DNA of 64,000 nt from Excoecaria cochinchinensis (Eukaryota > Streptophyta > Magnoliopsida > Malpighiales > Euphorbiaceae), in assembly GCA_947683425.1 (NCBI GenBank), contig CANTUQ010000101.1:25195001-25259000 (forward strand), given 5' to 3'. The notes under the pieces were generated by a model. The model worked only from the letters and a program-made list of their open reading frames with translations, had not been told where the DNA came from and did not search any database. The position numbers and the translations under genes were made by a program. Below, piece by piece: positions 11,503-22,374 of this stretch. Each line of letters begins with the position of its first letter. Positions within the stretch are counted from its first letter, which is position 1.

Positions 11503-13075
11503 TGTTAGGATGTGGTTTTATAGTATTTTTATAGTTTGTTTAGATTGTTTGTGTTTAAGTTTAATGTTATTTTGTTAATTTATTGTAGGTTTTTACATTT
11601 ATTACGAATGGTTATGTTCATGTGTTAATTATGTGTTTTTGTGTTAGATTTGGGTGACTTGGACAAGTTTTCACGTTAAAATTGCTTTAGGGACAGCAGC
11701 TGACCAAAGCTAGAACCAAAGCTGTCCAGCTTTGGTCAAGAGCAAAAGAAACAGAGGAAGAAATCAACAAGAGGGATAGAATCCTACCAAAGCTAGGACC
11801 AAAGTTGAGCAAGGTTCAGCTTTGGTCAAGAGGAAATCATGAGAAAGAAATCAACGAGGGGACAGAAGCTTACCAAAGATGGAACCAAAGCAAGCAGCAG
11901 CTTTGGTAGAGAGAAATTAACTGACAAAAGCTGAGACCTAAGCAAGACCCAGCTTTGGTCGCAGCTTTGGTCAGTTACCTGATGTGTTTTAAATTTCTTA
12001 TTTTAACAGATCTCTAATTTAAGTAGGACTCTTAAGTAGGAATTAAAGGGGAGCAACTGAGGATTAAAAGGGGAGATCTTAACCTAATTCTAAGAGAGAA
12101 AAACGCAAGAAAAACATAGTAGAAACGGGAACGGGATCATTGAAGATTGCAATAACAGAGAATTTGGAAAGCAACCCGCTGGTGGCCAACCATCTGCTCT
12201 GTTCTTCTTCTTTCTTTTGTTCTGGAATCGCTGGTGGCCAACCATCTACTCTGTTCTTCTTCTTTCTTTTCTTTCTTTATTTTGCTTTATTTTTCCTTGG
12301 ATATTATGATGAACTTAATGGATTTTAGTTGTGATTTGGGATTTAATTTTGGTATTATGAACTAATTCCATAGTTAGGGCTATGGTGGATCTTAATTTTT
12401 GAGATTGTGTAATTTATTTTGGGTTTTATGCATATGAATGATTTTCTTATTTGAGATTATGTTTTTATTGTGATTAATGCTTGTTGGAATTGATCAATTC
12501 AACATGTACTTAATCAATTAATTCACTTGACCAATTGGATGAATTGATGGATTAAAAGAAACATAACTTGGATTGAAAATATGCATGATCAAACTTATTT
12601 TTGTCCTTGTGGTTTTTGATTTTTGTCAAGGTTTTTCCATTGAACTTAATGCTTTCTAATTTTAGTTCTTTTACTTGATCAATTGGAAGAATTAAATTGA
12701 GATTAGGATCTAAATACCAAGATCATTGGATTTTGATTAATTTAGGGAGAAATCACCATCTCATATGAAATATCATTCTTTTGCATAATAATCTGGAAAA
12801 TTACATAATTGAGAAGTTAAGTGAAACCTAAGTCCTAATATTCATCATATTTATTAATTATTTTCTTAAAATTAGTGTTAGATTATTTAGTCATTTGTTA
12901 ACATAGTTTAGCTTAGTTTCATCTTCAAATATTGTCTGTCTAAATAACATAAGTATTTGAGAATTCTAGTAATTGTTAGGTTGTTACCTGAGAACGATAT
13001 CTGGACTCACTTCCTTTACTACTTGCACCGACAGAGTACACTTGCTCTTAGATTTAGTTTATTTTGCCCGTGTCA
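11503..13075 (+). mobile_element. solo LTR of a Gypsy-type element inserted in Copia-A integrase
   Basis: The insert begins TGTTAGGATG and ends CCGTGTCA. It is flanked by the 5-bp duplication CTTTT (11498-11502 and 13076-13080). Removing it rejoins the Copia-A integrase frame, as checked against Copia-B at about 33935-33990. It has no internal domains, and phrases near its end ('acctgagaacgatatctgg', 'agtacacttgctct') are typical of plant Gypsy LTR 3' ends. At 11703-11980 it carries reiterated ccaaagct / agctttgg inverted units. A CTTCTTCTTTCTTTT duplication occurs at about 12200-12280. The solo state implies LTR-LTR recombination (inference); orientation is assigned from the end motif. Confidence 0.8.
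11701..11980. repeat. reiterated inverted module in the solo LTR (ccaaagct / agctttggt)
   Basis: About four imperfect units contain accaaagct on the left arm and agctttggtc on the right. They are centred near 11720, 11810, 11890 and 11955 and separated by A/G-rich spacers (aagagcaaaagaaacagagg and similar). Each unit can fold into a hairpin. The sequence is unrelated to the palindromes of the other two Gypsy LTRs. Confidence 0.75.
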
Positions 13076-14125
13076 CTTTTCAAACATTAATTTGATCAGA
13101 ATTCTATTCAAAATACGGCATGCAGTGTTGATTGCCTCAGCCTAGAAATACTTATGTAGATTATTTTTGTTCAGCATAGTTTTGGCCATCTGCTAAAGAG
13201 TTCTATTCTTCCTTTCTACTACACCATTCTTCTGAGGTGTTCTTAGAGCAGAAAATGTGTGATTGATTCCAGAATTACTGCATAATTCTTCGAACTTCTT
13301 ATTTTCAAATTCTCCACCATGATCACTTCTTATACTTGTGATCTTGTATCCCTTTTCATTTTGAATCTTCTTGCTCAATTTCTTAAATGCCTCAAATGCA
13401 TCATCCTTATGAGCAAGAAATAATACCCAAGTGTACCTAATATAGTCATCCACCATATTTAACACATACGATATTTCACTAATACTGGAAGGATTTATTG
13501 GATCAAATAAATCCATATGTAGAAGCTCTAAAGCTTTCTCAGTAGACACGCCAACTTTAAATTTATGAGAATTTCTAGTTTGCTTTCCAAGTTGACACGC
13601 TTTGCACACACGATTTTTATCAATCTTCATCTTTGGCATTCCACTTAGTAAATATTTTCTGACCAGCTTTTCTATTATGTGAAAGCTAGCATGACCCAAA
13701 TTTTTGTGCCACGGAATACTTAAATTTTTCTTTGAAATAAGACATTTAGCCTCACTTTTCCTGATATCTTCTAGGCTAACTAAATAAATATTTTCAGATC
13801 TTTAACCCTTTAGAATAGATTTTCCTATTTCGATATCTTTAACTCTACAGTGATCTATTTCAAAGATTACTCTTCTTTTCTTGTCGCAAAGTTGACTAAT
13901 ACTTAATAAATTATATTTCAAACCTTCAACAAGAGAAACATCTTCAATAATTAGATTAGAACCAATAGATCTAGTACCAATAATTTTTCCTTTTTTATTA
14001 TCACCAAAGCTGATAGAATCACCTTTAGATTTTACCAACTTAGAAAATTTTGTTTTGTCCCATATCATATGCCTAGAGCAGCCACTGTCCATGTACCATT
14101 TTTTGTTTTGGTGCTCCTCAGGCAA
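13076..14125 (-). pseudogene. Copia-A protease end and integrase
   Basis: The minus strand shows WYMDSGCSRHM (14095-14125), a protease-proximal motif of Copia elements. A pre-integrase region follows (GLKYNLLSISQLC, then a GHASFH...CKACQLGK zinc finger). The integrase core has ELLHMDLFDPINP, RSDHGGEFENKKF and PQKNGVVERKNRTL, supplying the D, D and E residues. There is a stop near 13800 between the protease side and the zinc finger, and the solo LTR cuts the C-terminal part. The protein would insert the cDNA into the host genome; this copy is inactive. Confidence 0.85.
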
Positions 14126-14249
14126 ACCTGCAATGAATTTATGTATTTTTAGGTATCCAATCCTTCATGGGTCCTTCATGGTTAGTAATAACAGTTTAAG
14201 ATTTTTAATCACCCATTATTGTTTGACAGAATTACCATTCTTCTTATAA

Positions 14250-15770
14250 TAACAAAATTTTGATATATGCCCTTTTTTACAACAGTAAAAACATGTAGCA
14301 GAAGAATTGATTGCTAATTTATAATAGGATAAAACTTTGTCAGCTTTTTTCTGGGTGTAATTTTCTTATAAAAATTCTTTGATGAGCTTGCATAAATAGA
14401 TGTTGTATTCAGATTTTCAACAACATTATCATTGCAGATACAAATCTGTTTTCTTTTAACATTGCATTTTTCATGTAAAGATAAATATTTTCTTTCCAAA
14501 TCAGAATAATCATTTTTCAATTTTATTTCTGATTGCTTAGAAATTTCATGTTCCAATTTTAATGCATCAAAATTCTTTTTTATTTCAATATGCATCTTTT
14601 TAAGTATACAATATTTATGATACAACTCTTCAAAACAATCAAGCATTTTTTTCATATTTATTACCATCAGAATTGAAGTCAGAATCATTTACCTCAGATT
14701 TCTTTGAGTCATCAGCTGATGCTTTTAGCTCTTCATTAGAAGATGAATTCTGCTCTTCACAATTAGAAATTGCCATCAGACCAATTTCATCAGAATTTGC
14801 AGATTATGCTTCACCTATGCTTGATTCTTCACTATCACTCCATGTAGCCTTCATAGCCTTCATTCTAAATCTTTTCTACTTTCTTTTCAAATTTGGACAT
14901 TTGAATTTGATATGACCTGGTTTATTATATTCATAGCAGATAACTTCTCCAGCAGATTTTGAGAAATTTTCTATCTTGTGATGAGAGAATTTCTGATGCT
15001 ATTTTCTGTAGGATTTTTTCCTTTTCTGTACAGCTTTTTGAATTTCTTTGTGATGCTATTTTATCATCACCTATGGAATAATCACTTCCAAATTCTGCTT
15101 TGAGAGTAATAGCCTTCAATTTTCTGTCTTTTTCTTTTTTTGCATCTTGAGACTTAATGTAAAGCTCATGTGACATAAGAGATCCATAAACATTATCAAA
15201 ATTAAGTATGCTGGGTTCCTTATCTAATAGAATTGAAGCTTTTGATCCCTACCTGGGTGTGAGACTTCTAACAAGGTTTCATTTTGAATCCTTCATAATC
15301 AACCATGAGAAATCGAAGCCTGGTATCTTTGACTTGATTTGTACCTTTATAAGTTACTTATAGTTTGTCTCATATCTCTTTAGCTATATCACATCCAAAG
15401 ACTTTGTTAAACTCATTAGTTTACAATGAGCAAAATAGAATACTCATTGCTTTAGATTTCAGCTGCATTAGCTTCTTCTCTACTTCAGTAATTTTTATTT
15501 TTATTTTTAGCACAGTAGTGGCATCAGAAGCTCCTACTTTAATTGATTATTTTTGGGAGGCTCATATCCATTTTCAATAATATCACAGCAATTCACGTCT
15601 TGCGATTGAATACAATGCCTCATTATGACTTTTCAGAAAGGATAGTTCTCACCACTGAACATTGGAGGATGATGAACAAAGTGTCCTTCCTTAAATGGAG
15701 TAGCTACTAGAGTATCAGTCATTTATAGGATCACTCAAAGAGGTTAAGCTTTAGAAAAATTGAGTACTGC
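14250..15770 (-). pseudogene. Copia-A gag region
   Basis: Gag remnants on the minus strand parallel Copia-B 31260-32900. They include ELYIKSQDAKKEKDRKLKAI near 15100-15160, a knuckle-like ICYEYNKPGHIKFKC at about 14895-14945 (second Cys replaced by Tyr), Ser/Glu/Asp-rich stretches, and a coiled-coil-like lysine-rich segment at 14440-14690. Multiple stops and frame breaks occur. At about 15762-15776 the minus strand reads tgtgtcagagcag, a damaged relative of the tggtatcagagc initiator-Met tRNA primer site. Confidence 0.75.
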
Positions 15771-15776
15771 TCTGAC

Positions 15777-16370
15777 ACATAAAAGGGGAGTGAATTGAGT
15801 GTCTTAAACTTTTCTGGCTATTTTTTATAATAGAACAGATTTGTTAAAAAATATAGGATTTTGACTATGAACACAGAAATACAATTCAATCAATAATCAA
15901 ATTTTTGCAAATTCTTTTACAATAAAAAACTCAAATGATAACTTTGAAACAGTATGTGTGAAATATATTGTGTAAGAATTCCAGAATAATTTTAAGAAAA
16001 AGTTTTGAAATTAAGTCCACCAAAATTTCAATAATAGAGAAGTAGAAATGCAGAGTATCAGAAAATAGAGCAGAAAAGCTAACACACAGAATTTATAGTG
16101 GTTCGACTAACTTACCTATATCCACTCCCCAAGATTCACTTCTTGAGCTTTTCACTTTACTCTTAACACTTTTAAGGGCAAGAGTCAAAGCCAATACACA
16201 ATCCTACATTTGTATATCTGCCCACAATCTTTTTTTCAAAGTAAAAGTTTAAAAACACTTACTAGAATTTTTCTCTTATATTCTAGCCAACCCAACTCAC
16301 AATCTTTATAAAAGAATTTCCTCACAAATAATTATAATCAAATTGAGGAGAATATGTAAAGAATGAAGTG
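15777..16370 (-). repeat. 5' LTR of Copia-A, part 1
   Basis: It aligns with 5490 to about 6080 of the 3' LTR. It stops at gaatgaagtg, where the Athila element begins, and the LTR resumes after 29576. Part of the repeat (16366-16370, AAGTG) is the left copy of the Athila target duplication. Confidence 0.85.
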
Positions 16371-17955
16371 TGACGCGATCTCAGCAAGTGTACTGAATCG
16401 GCAAGTAATATAGTGATGTATAATTAAGACCACAAGTTATTGAACCCAAGGGACTGAGTTGCGTAAATTTTAGCAATTAAATGTATGCTAAAGAATTTCC
16501 AATTGTTTGATGTGATGAATTATTTAAGGTAAAAATTAAGGACTGTAATTAATAAAATAACTAATTCAAGAATATTAAAAGACTCAATACCAATACAGAT
16601 TTGATGAAATAACTAAAATATCTTGCCAAGGAATACCCATCCTCCCCAATAATGCCATGTAAATACTCAAACTCATCAATCATATATGCAAATCAGTGAA
16701 CAACCTAGCCTATACCATAGCCTGCCTTTCGGATCCAGCTTCTCTAACACATGTACTTACCATCCCGGATTCAGCACATATTTTAGCATGAAAACAGGTC
16801 TTAAGTCCTAAGCTTAGATGATCCTACCATCCCGGATTCAGATATCAAAACTCAATTATCTTCTACAATTCTGAACCTATTAAAATAGAGATCCACATAT
16901 TTGACTACCATCCCGGATTCATCAAATTAATGAAAATCGATAGAAATAGAACATAGTATGTGTAATTTCATGAAATGAATACAATCAAAGATTATCACAG
17001 CAGATCAATCTTAAACTCGCATTAAATTCAATGACAAACAGATCTACTAAGAGAAGATAAAACTAAAGCATATGCATAAATCAATCCACACAAGCATTCA
17101 CATGGTTATTGGGGATTCAAGGCATCCCCTAACAAGAAAAATAACTACTCACTCATGATTGAATTAAAAACTGAAGTAAATAGAGAGAAATTGATATTAC
17201 CCATTTTAAATCCGAAAATGAAATTCTTACAGTAATAAAATTGATGTTCTTCCCGTTCAATCTGTTCTCAAGACTTCAAAAATAAATAATAACCTCCCAC
17301 AATCTCTTATTATTCCCCCAGATTAAATAACAACAGCTTAAATTAATTCTAAAAATATATGAAAAATCTCAACTTAAGTTGCAGAGAAAATAAATCTGAC
17401 TTCCGTTCCCAAAAAGATCCATTTTTTTCCTCTAATGTCTAACTTCAGTCCCTAAATAACCATTCAAAGTCAAAAGGTGGCCTAAAAGTCTTCGATTTTG
17501 TGCAGATCTTGTTTACATGCAGGTTACACGGCGGTATGAGAATTCCTGACCGCCGTGTAAATGGCCTCTGGTCAACAATCTTGAATTTTTGTTCCCCTTG
17601 TCAAACGCCGCAAATCTTGGTAAATCACGCCTTACACGGCGGTATGAGAATACCTTACCGTCGTGTAACTTCATACGTAAACCATATTTCCCGATATACA
17701 CGGCGGTATGGGAGTTCCTTACCGCCGTGTAATGTTCTTTTGCTTGCACTCCTCCTTTTTATTATACACGGCGGTATGAAACTTCCTCACCGCCGTGTAA
17801 GCCACCTAAAACACCAAAAACAACTTAAAAATTCACTTTAGTGTATCAAATAAAATCTAATAATACTTTAACAAAAACACACTGAAATAGGAACTTCTCA
17901 ACTCAAAAGTAAGCTGGAAATTCATATAAAAACAACATACATTTTGAGCTTATCA
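16371..17955 (-). repeat. 3' LTR of Athila-A
   Basis: This 1,585-bp repeat runs from tgacgcgatc to ...gagcttatca. It pairs with 27994-29576 at roughly 98% identity by eye. It holds four palindromic units in its last 450 bp (17524-17799). Four 'accatcccggattca' phrases lie at about 16760-16925, a separate short repeat cluster. Confidence 0.95.
17524..17799. repeat. four palindromic acacggcggtatg units in the Athila-A 3' LTR
   Basis: Units lie at 17524-17560, 17632-17668, 17697-17731 and 17765-17799. Each has a left arm close to tacacggcggtatg, a centre such as agaattcct, and a right arm close to accgccgtgta. Spacers are 72, 28 and 33 bp and differ in sequence. Arms are conserved while centres vary (gagaattcctg, gagaatacctt, ggagttcctt, aaacttcctc). 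Changes in one arm are not always matched in the other. Confidence 0.92.
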
Positions 17956-17975
17956 AAATACCCCACACTTAGCTT
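17956..17975 (-). other. polypurine tract of Athila-A
   Basis: On the minus strand aagctaagtgtggggtattt directly abuts the TGATAAG start of the 3' LTR. Further AAGTGTGGGGT-type motifs occur upstream at about 18693 and 19608, so the primer-like motif is reiterated. Confidence 0.75.
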
Positions 17976-19726
17976 TTGCTCGCCCTCGAGTAAAAGACCT
18001 CTTCAATTCCAACTTTCTCAATTTTCAAGCAAGAAAATGGAAATTCAAAACACCAAGAAAACACTTAGTAAATTCCACTTGAGAGAAATTCTTGCTCAAA
18101 CAAAACTCAAAAGAAGAGAATACAATTAAATTTTCAGTATGTGTGCGCAAAGGCCAAAGTTTTAATAATTTTCAAAACTTAAAAATTTCCAATACCAATC
18201 AATCAATAACCAAATGAGTCAGTGCACGAATGCACTTCTGGTTTCTTTCTTGAAACACTAGAAACACCATAGGCCTCTCCTTTAGTACCAGAACCCGAAG
18301 GTCATCTCTACTGAACAAATCAAGACATAAAAATGATCATTAGGTCTTAAACAGGTTGTAATGCAAGGTTCGACCGGTGATGGCTAACAAGAAAAGTTTA
18401 GAAAATCAACAAAGATTCAGCCACTCTATCGACTATTACCGCTACCCGATAAAAAAATTTTCATAACCTACTTCCAAATTAACCAAAGTTGCCAAGACTT
18501 AGCTATTTCCCATGAAAAATTTCAAATCACAAGAAAATGAGAAGATGAAATTTCCTTCTTAAACCTGACCATCCAAACATATTATTTTACAATAGAGGGT
18601 AACCCACACTTTAATTTTTCTATAAACTTTATTTGTTTATTTATTTATTTTTATTTTTATTTTTATTTTTTTTTATATAGAGAGAAGATAAATTACCCCA
18701 CACTTGAATATTTCAATGACTTATAATCAGCTACAAATTCCATACCAAATCAACAAAGGTATTATCTTCATTTTCTTTTCCTTCCAACTTACTAAAACAT
18801 TCAATCTAACTTGTTCTCTTGCCAATTAAATTGAGACTCCCTCACACCACTACATGAAATTCAATCACCCAAACTTCCCAACAGCAACCCCCCACAATCC
18901 TAGAGTGGCCAGCTCTCCTATAAGGGTAAGCTAAAGGCTTTTTAGGTTTTAATGGCAACAATAAGTTGTGCAAACAAGAAAGTTCTCGAAATACGCATTT
19001 AGCATACTTAATTAGGCTCAAAATTGGCTAACAAGGGTAATTAATTCCATAGGTAGGAGAAAGTTTGTTTAAAGTGACTTAACAAAGAAAGATGCCTAAA
19101 TCATGTCAAAATTCATGTCTTAATTGTTATATCGTTTCGAATGGCAATGAGGAAGGTTCTAGTGCTCTAAAGACTTTCTGATCAAGAGATTTCATGGCTG
19201 ATTTTTCTCGACTTGTAAAAATTGGCCTGAATGCAAAATATTGGAAATTTTAATTGTATGCTCTAGTTTGAACAATGTTAGGAAAAAAAATTCTTAAACA
19301 GAAACTTACTCTCTTGTTAACTAAATGCTTTAAATAACTTATTCAAGTTTGAAAATTAAACTTGAATAACACTTAAGGGCTTACTAAACTAATCATGAGA
19401 GAAATCAACCAGCTCAAATCAAACAACTTAAATAATTAAAACAAAAACACACAGCATGACACAGAGCATAACTAAAGCAAAAATAAAGTGAAAGCATAAC
19501 TAAAGCAAAAATAAAGTGCAAAAGTGTAAATAAATTCAACACAAATAACTAAAATACTAAAGTAATACTAAAGGTTAGACACATTCAGTTATAATTTCAC
19601 AGCAAGTTCCCACCCCACACTTACGAACTTGCTGTCCCCAGCAAGTAATCTAACCAAAAAGAAATCCAAAGTAAGAAGTACTGAAGTAACCAAATGTAAG
19701 ATCAGAAAAACTCCCAGAAACTTGTT
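17976..19726 (-). other. Athila-A 3' noncoding region, no gene seen
   Basis: About 1.75 kb lies between the extra ORF and the 3' LTR. It is A/T-rich and lacks convincing open frames. It includes a TTTAT/TTTTTA microsatellite at 18625-18676 and further polypurine-like motifs (minus strand aagtgtgggg) near 18700 and 19615. Long noncoding 3' regions are usual in Athila elements. Confidence 0.6.
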
Positions 19727-20971
19727 TCACTCTTGCGGAGGTGGTGGTGGAGGAAAGCGATCCATCATGGTCCGGTAAAATTGCTCCTGCCCCTGCCGAG
19801 AAAGGTGTATGGAATGCTCCAGCCTCGCCAAACTCTGTGCTTGCATGGCTAACTGCTGCTCATGCATGTCCAAACACCCCATAATCTGAATATGTTCAGC
19901 ATGGGTATCCTCCATAAAGCTCTCCCACTGATCTAAGCGAGAATTAAGCTGAGCCTGTCCAGTATGCAAAGCCTTTAAATGGGCAGTAAGCTGGGAGAAG
20001 TCGTAGGCTGGCATGGCTGGAGTGGGTCTTGCAGTAGCTGCATCTGCAGCCTCCTCTTGCTACTCATCCTCATCTTCAGCCCCTTCCACTGGCAACTGTA
20101 CTCGACCCCTTTCAATGAGGCGCAAGTATTCTTCCCGGGTGGACAATCTGACTTGATCATGAAAATGATGGTCATCCACAATGATCCTCAAATTCTTCAT
20201 CATCTTGAAGTCTATTAAATTAATATCTCCCAAATCTGATCCTAATGAGCTATGGCCTACTCTCTTAGCCAAAACTGTGACAACCCATCCGATCGCAATC
20301 TTCTTTACTTTTCTTGGATTACCCTGCAAGTCCTCAAATTTCTTCCATAAGAAATAGGCTCCATTTAATCGGATCTGGTGGATCATGCAATGTAAAAATA
20401 ACGCCTCAGCCTGGTTCACCACGCCAGCTGCTTCAATGTGTCCATAAAAAGAGAGGGCAAAAAATCGATGCAAGATCCTCAAAGCATGGTCCCTCAGATG
20501 GTGTGCCTTGGACTGTCCAGTGACATATTGCGTGGCTGTGAGTGGATCGCGGATTATGGCCCAAATTATCTGTTTATTCACGTCGGGAAGATGTTGGGCC
20601 CCATCCACCGGAAAACCAAGGGCTTCTGAGAACTCATTAAAGGTCAATGCGTACTTCCTCTTGTTCAACCAAAATATTACCTCCCCGGGGTCTTCCTCAT
20701 CATCATTATCAATCTTGTAATCTACGATTGCAAGGAAATCTCGTGTCAACTTCGGATGAACTCGCTCATTTTTCTGAAAAAAGTCTGTCCATCCTATCCC
20801 AGCAATCAACTCATTAATTTCTTCAATTATCCCCAAGTTCCGTAGTGAATCAAAATCTAGAAAGGTGGAGGGTAGGAATGTTGCCTCTGTTAGACACTGG
20901 AACATAGTGTGGCAACTGGTTAGGACCCAAGAGGGTATCGGGCTATCCCTAGAAGATGATGTCTGGTCCAT
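19727..20971 (-). pseudogene. ATHILA ORF1-like protein of Athila-A
   Basis: Located after pol, as expected for the extra ORF of Athila elements. From the ATG at 20971 the frame runs 303 codons to a TAG at 20060-20062. It then continues in the same frame for 110 codons to 19727, so a single nonsense change (probably CAG to TAG) splits it. Recognisable stretches are FLDFDSLRNLGII, VIFWLNKRKYALTFNEFSEALGFP, ALFLHCMIHQIRLNGAYFLW and IGWVVTVLAKRVG, which fit the 'Arabidopsis retrotransposon ORF-1' (ATHILA) family. The tail is Gln/Leu-rich and coiled-coil-like, ending in a proline run. Its function is unknown. No membrane segment is evident, which argues against an envelope role. Confidence 0.8.
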
Positions 20972-22374
20972 TCTAGATCTTTTTGAAGCCACTGCATCAA
21001 AACACAATTAGAAGGGACAAACAAAGGCTTAAATTTGCAACAAAATAGTAGGCTAGTCGAAATTAAGCTAAAAACAATGTGCAGAAACATTGAGAAATCA
21101 ATGTTAGAATGGTAAAGTTCAAAAATGACAAAGGCCAACAGCACTTATGATCATAATGCACCCACAGGTTTCATTAGTAACAAATGGAACAAAAAGAAAT
21201 AGAATGGAAAAATTACAGCATTCTTACTGCATCATCATACCGCCATATCGTTCACATGCTTAAATGCCCACTCAAATGTTAATCACAGCTTGAGACAAAC
21301 ATATTGTATAGTATATGAAAGCCAAAAGATTGACCAATGTTGACAGCAACTATCTGACAGAGAAAGGAAGAATAAGATATGCACTCATTCAGGCACTTCG
21401 TCAAACACTTGGTGGGCAACAATCTTTTTCATAGAAAACAGCAGCTCTTATATAATTGCTACCCCCCAAATATTTTTTCACTCATCATAAACAAACCACC
21501 AATTCAACAATACAATCAAAATTCAAGGGAATAAAACACACTTCCAGTCACCAATTAAAGGCATAACACACAAATAAAAAAAATGCAACCTTAATCCAGC
21601 CACAAATCCAAAAAATTCAACATAATTCCAGCCAACAATTTCAAATTAAGACACAAAATCCAGCTATTAATTGAAAATTAACACACAAAATCCACTCAAT
21701 TATTACAGAAAAGAGGAACCGAAAATAATAAAACTGAAAAATACCTAAAACCCAAATCAACAGTAAAAGAATAAAAAGAAAAGAAAGAAGAAAACTCACT
21801 TGGATTGAAGGAATGCAGATCAGATGCACAATAGATGCTCTTGAAATGTGATTTAACTAAACAAGAATGGAGAATTTCAAGAACTTTGGATTCTGGGTAG
21901 AGAGGGACTCGAGAGAGGGAATTTTGGTGTTTAAAATGCCAAAAAGAAACTGGCGACTAGGGATTTTAAAAACAAGGTTTTGCGTTTTACACGGAGGTAT
22001 GGAAATACCATACCACCGTGTAAAACGCTATTGGAATCAGTCATTTTAAAATCACGATTTACACAACGGTATGGAAATACCATTCCGCCGTGTAAAACGC
22101 TACTGGAATCAGGCTATGAAATGTAAGTTTTACACGGCGGTATGAGTATTCCTCACCGCCGTGTAAAATTATTTTTCAAGAAAAAATCATCCTGAAACAA
22201 AGCAGCACTTACTCTAAACATTACAGAACATTTTACACTATCCCCAAAACCTAATTTGACCACTAAATGAAAAGAAAACTGACCTGAAACTGAAAATAAC
22301 TAGGTCTATAAAAACAAACTCAAACAAAAGAGAATAAAATTAGAAATTGTTTTAGTTCTAATTTTTGAGTCACC
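20972..22374 (-). other. Athila-A spacer between pol and ORF1-like gene, with three palindromes
   Basis: No protein-coding segment is recognised over these 1.4 kb. Three palindromes with the same core as the LTR units lie at 21982-22028, 22058-22100 and 22128-22168. The sequence near 20985-21000 could be an intron end (minus strand) for the downstream ORF. The region may supply splice sites for a subgenomic message (inference). Confidence 0.6.
21982..22168. repeat. three internal palindromes of the acacggcggtatg family
   Basis: The first (21982-22028) has 21-bp arms, gcgttttacacggaggtatg... and its complement, with one mismatch around a 5-bp centre aaata. The second (22058-22100) and third (22128-22168) are shorter. 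Together with the LTR units this gives eleven copies of one palindrome family in a single element. The second and third share flanking text 'ctggaatcag'-type spacers with the first. Confidence 0.92.

Larger units (their letters stand above)
5485..16370 (-). mobile_element. Sirevirus-like Ty1/Copia element, main part ('Copia-A')
   Basis: A minus-strand Copia element with 3' LTR, an extra downstream ORF, RNase H, RT, integrase, gag and the first half of its 5' LTR. The other half of the 5' LTR lies at 29577 to about 30225, beyond the inserted Athila element. RT phrases such as LVAQGYNQDE, VYVEQPPGFE and EFEMRMMGELMLFLGLQIKQ fit the SIRE/Maximus lineage. Frames are interrupted throughout and the LTRs differ clearly, so it is old and inactive. 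It hosts a solo LTR in integrase and Athila-A in its LTR. Its outer edges are approximate because no target duplication was identified. Confidence 0.85.

Noticed and set aside
12140..13145. Short Phe/Leu-rich frames in the solo LTR
   Set aside because: Noncoding LTR sequence with chance open frames.
17524..17799. Regularly spaced repeats that could be mistaken for a CRISPR array
   Set aside because: The units are palindromes with unequal spacers inside a plant LTR, duplicated exactly in the other LTR.
17500..17841. 113-codon open frame with repeated HGG...RRV units (also 29121-29462)
   Set aside because: It lies in an LTR and reflects palindromic noncoding repeats; the minus strand shows the same pattern.
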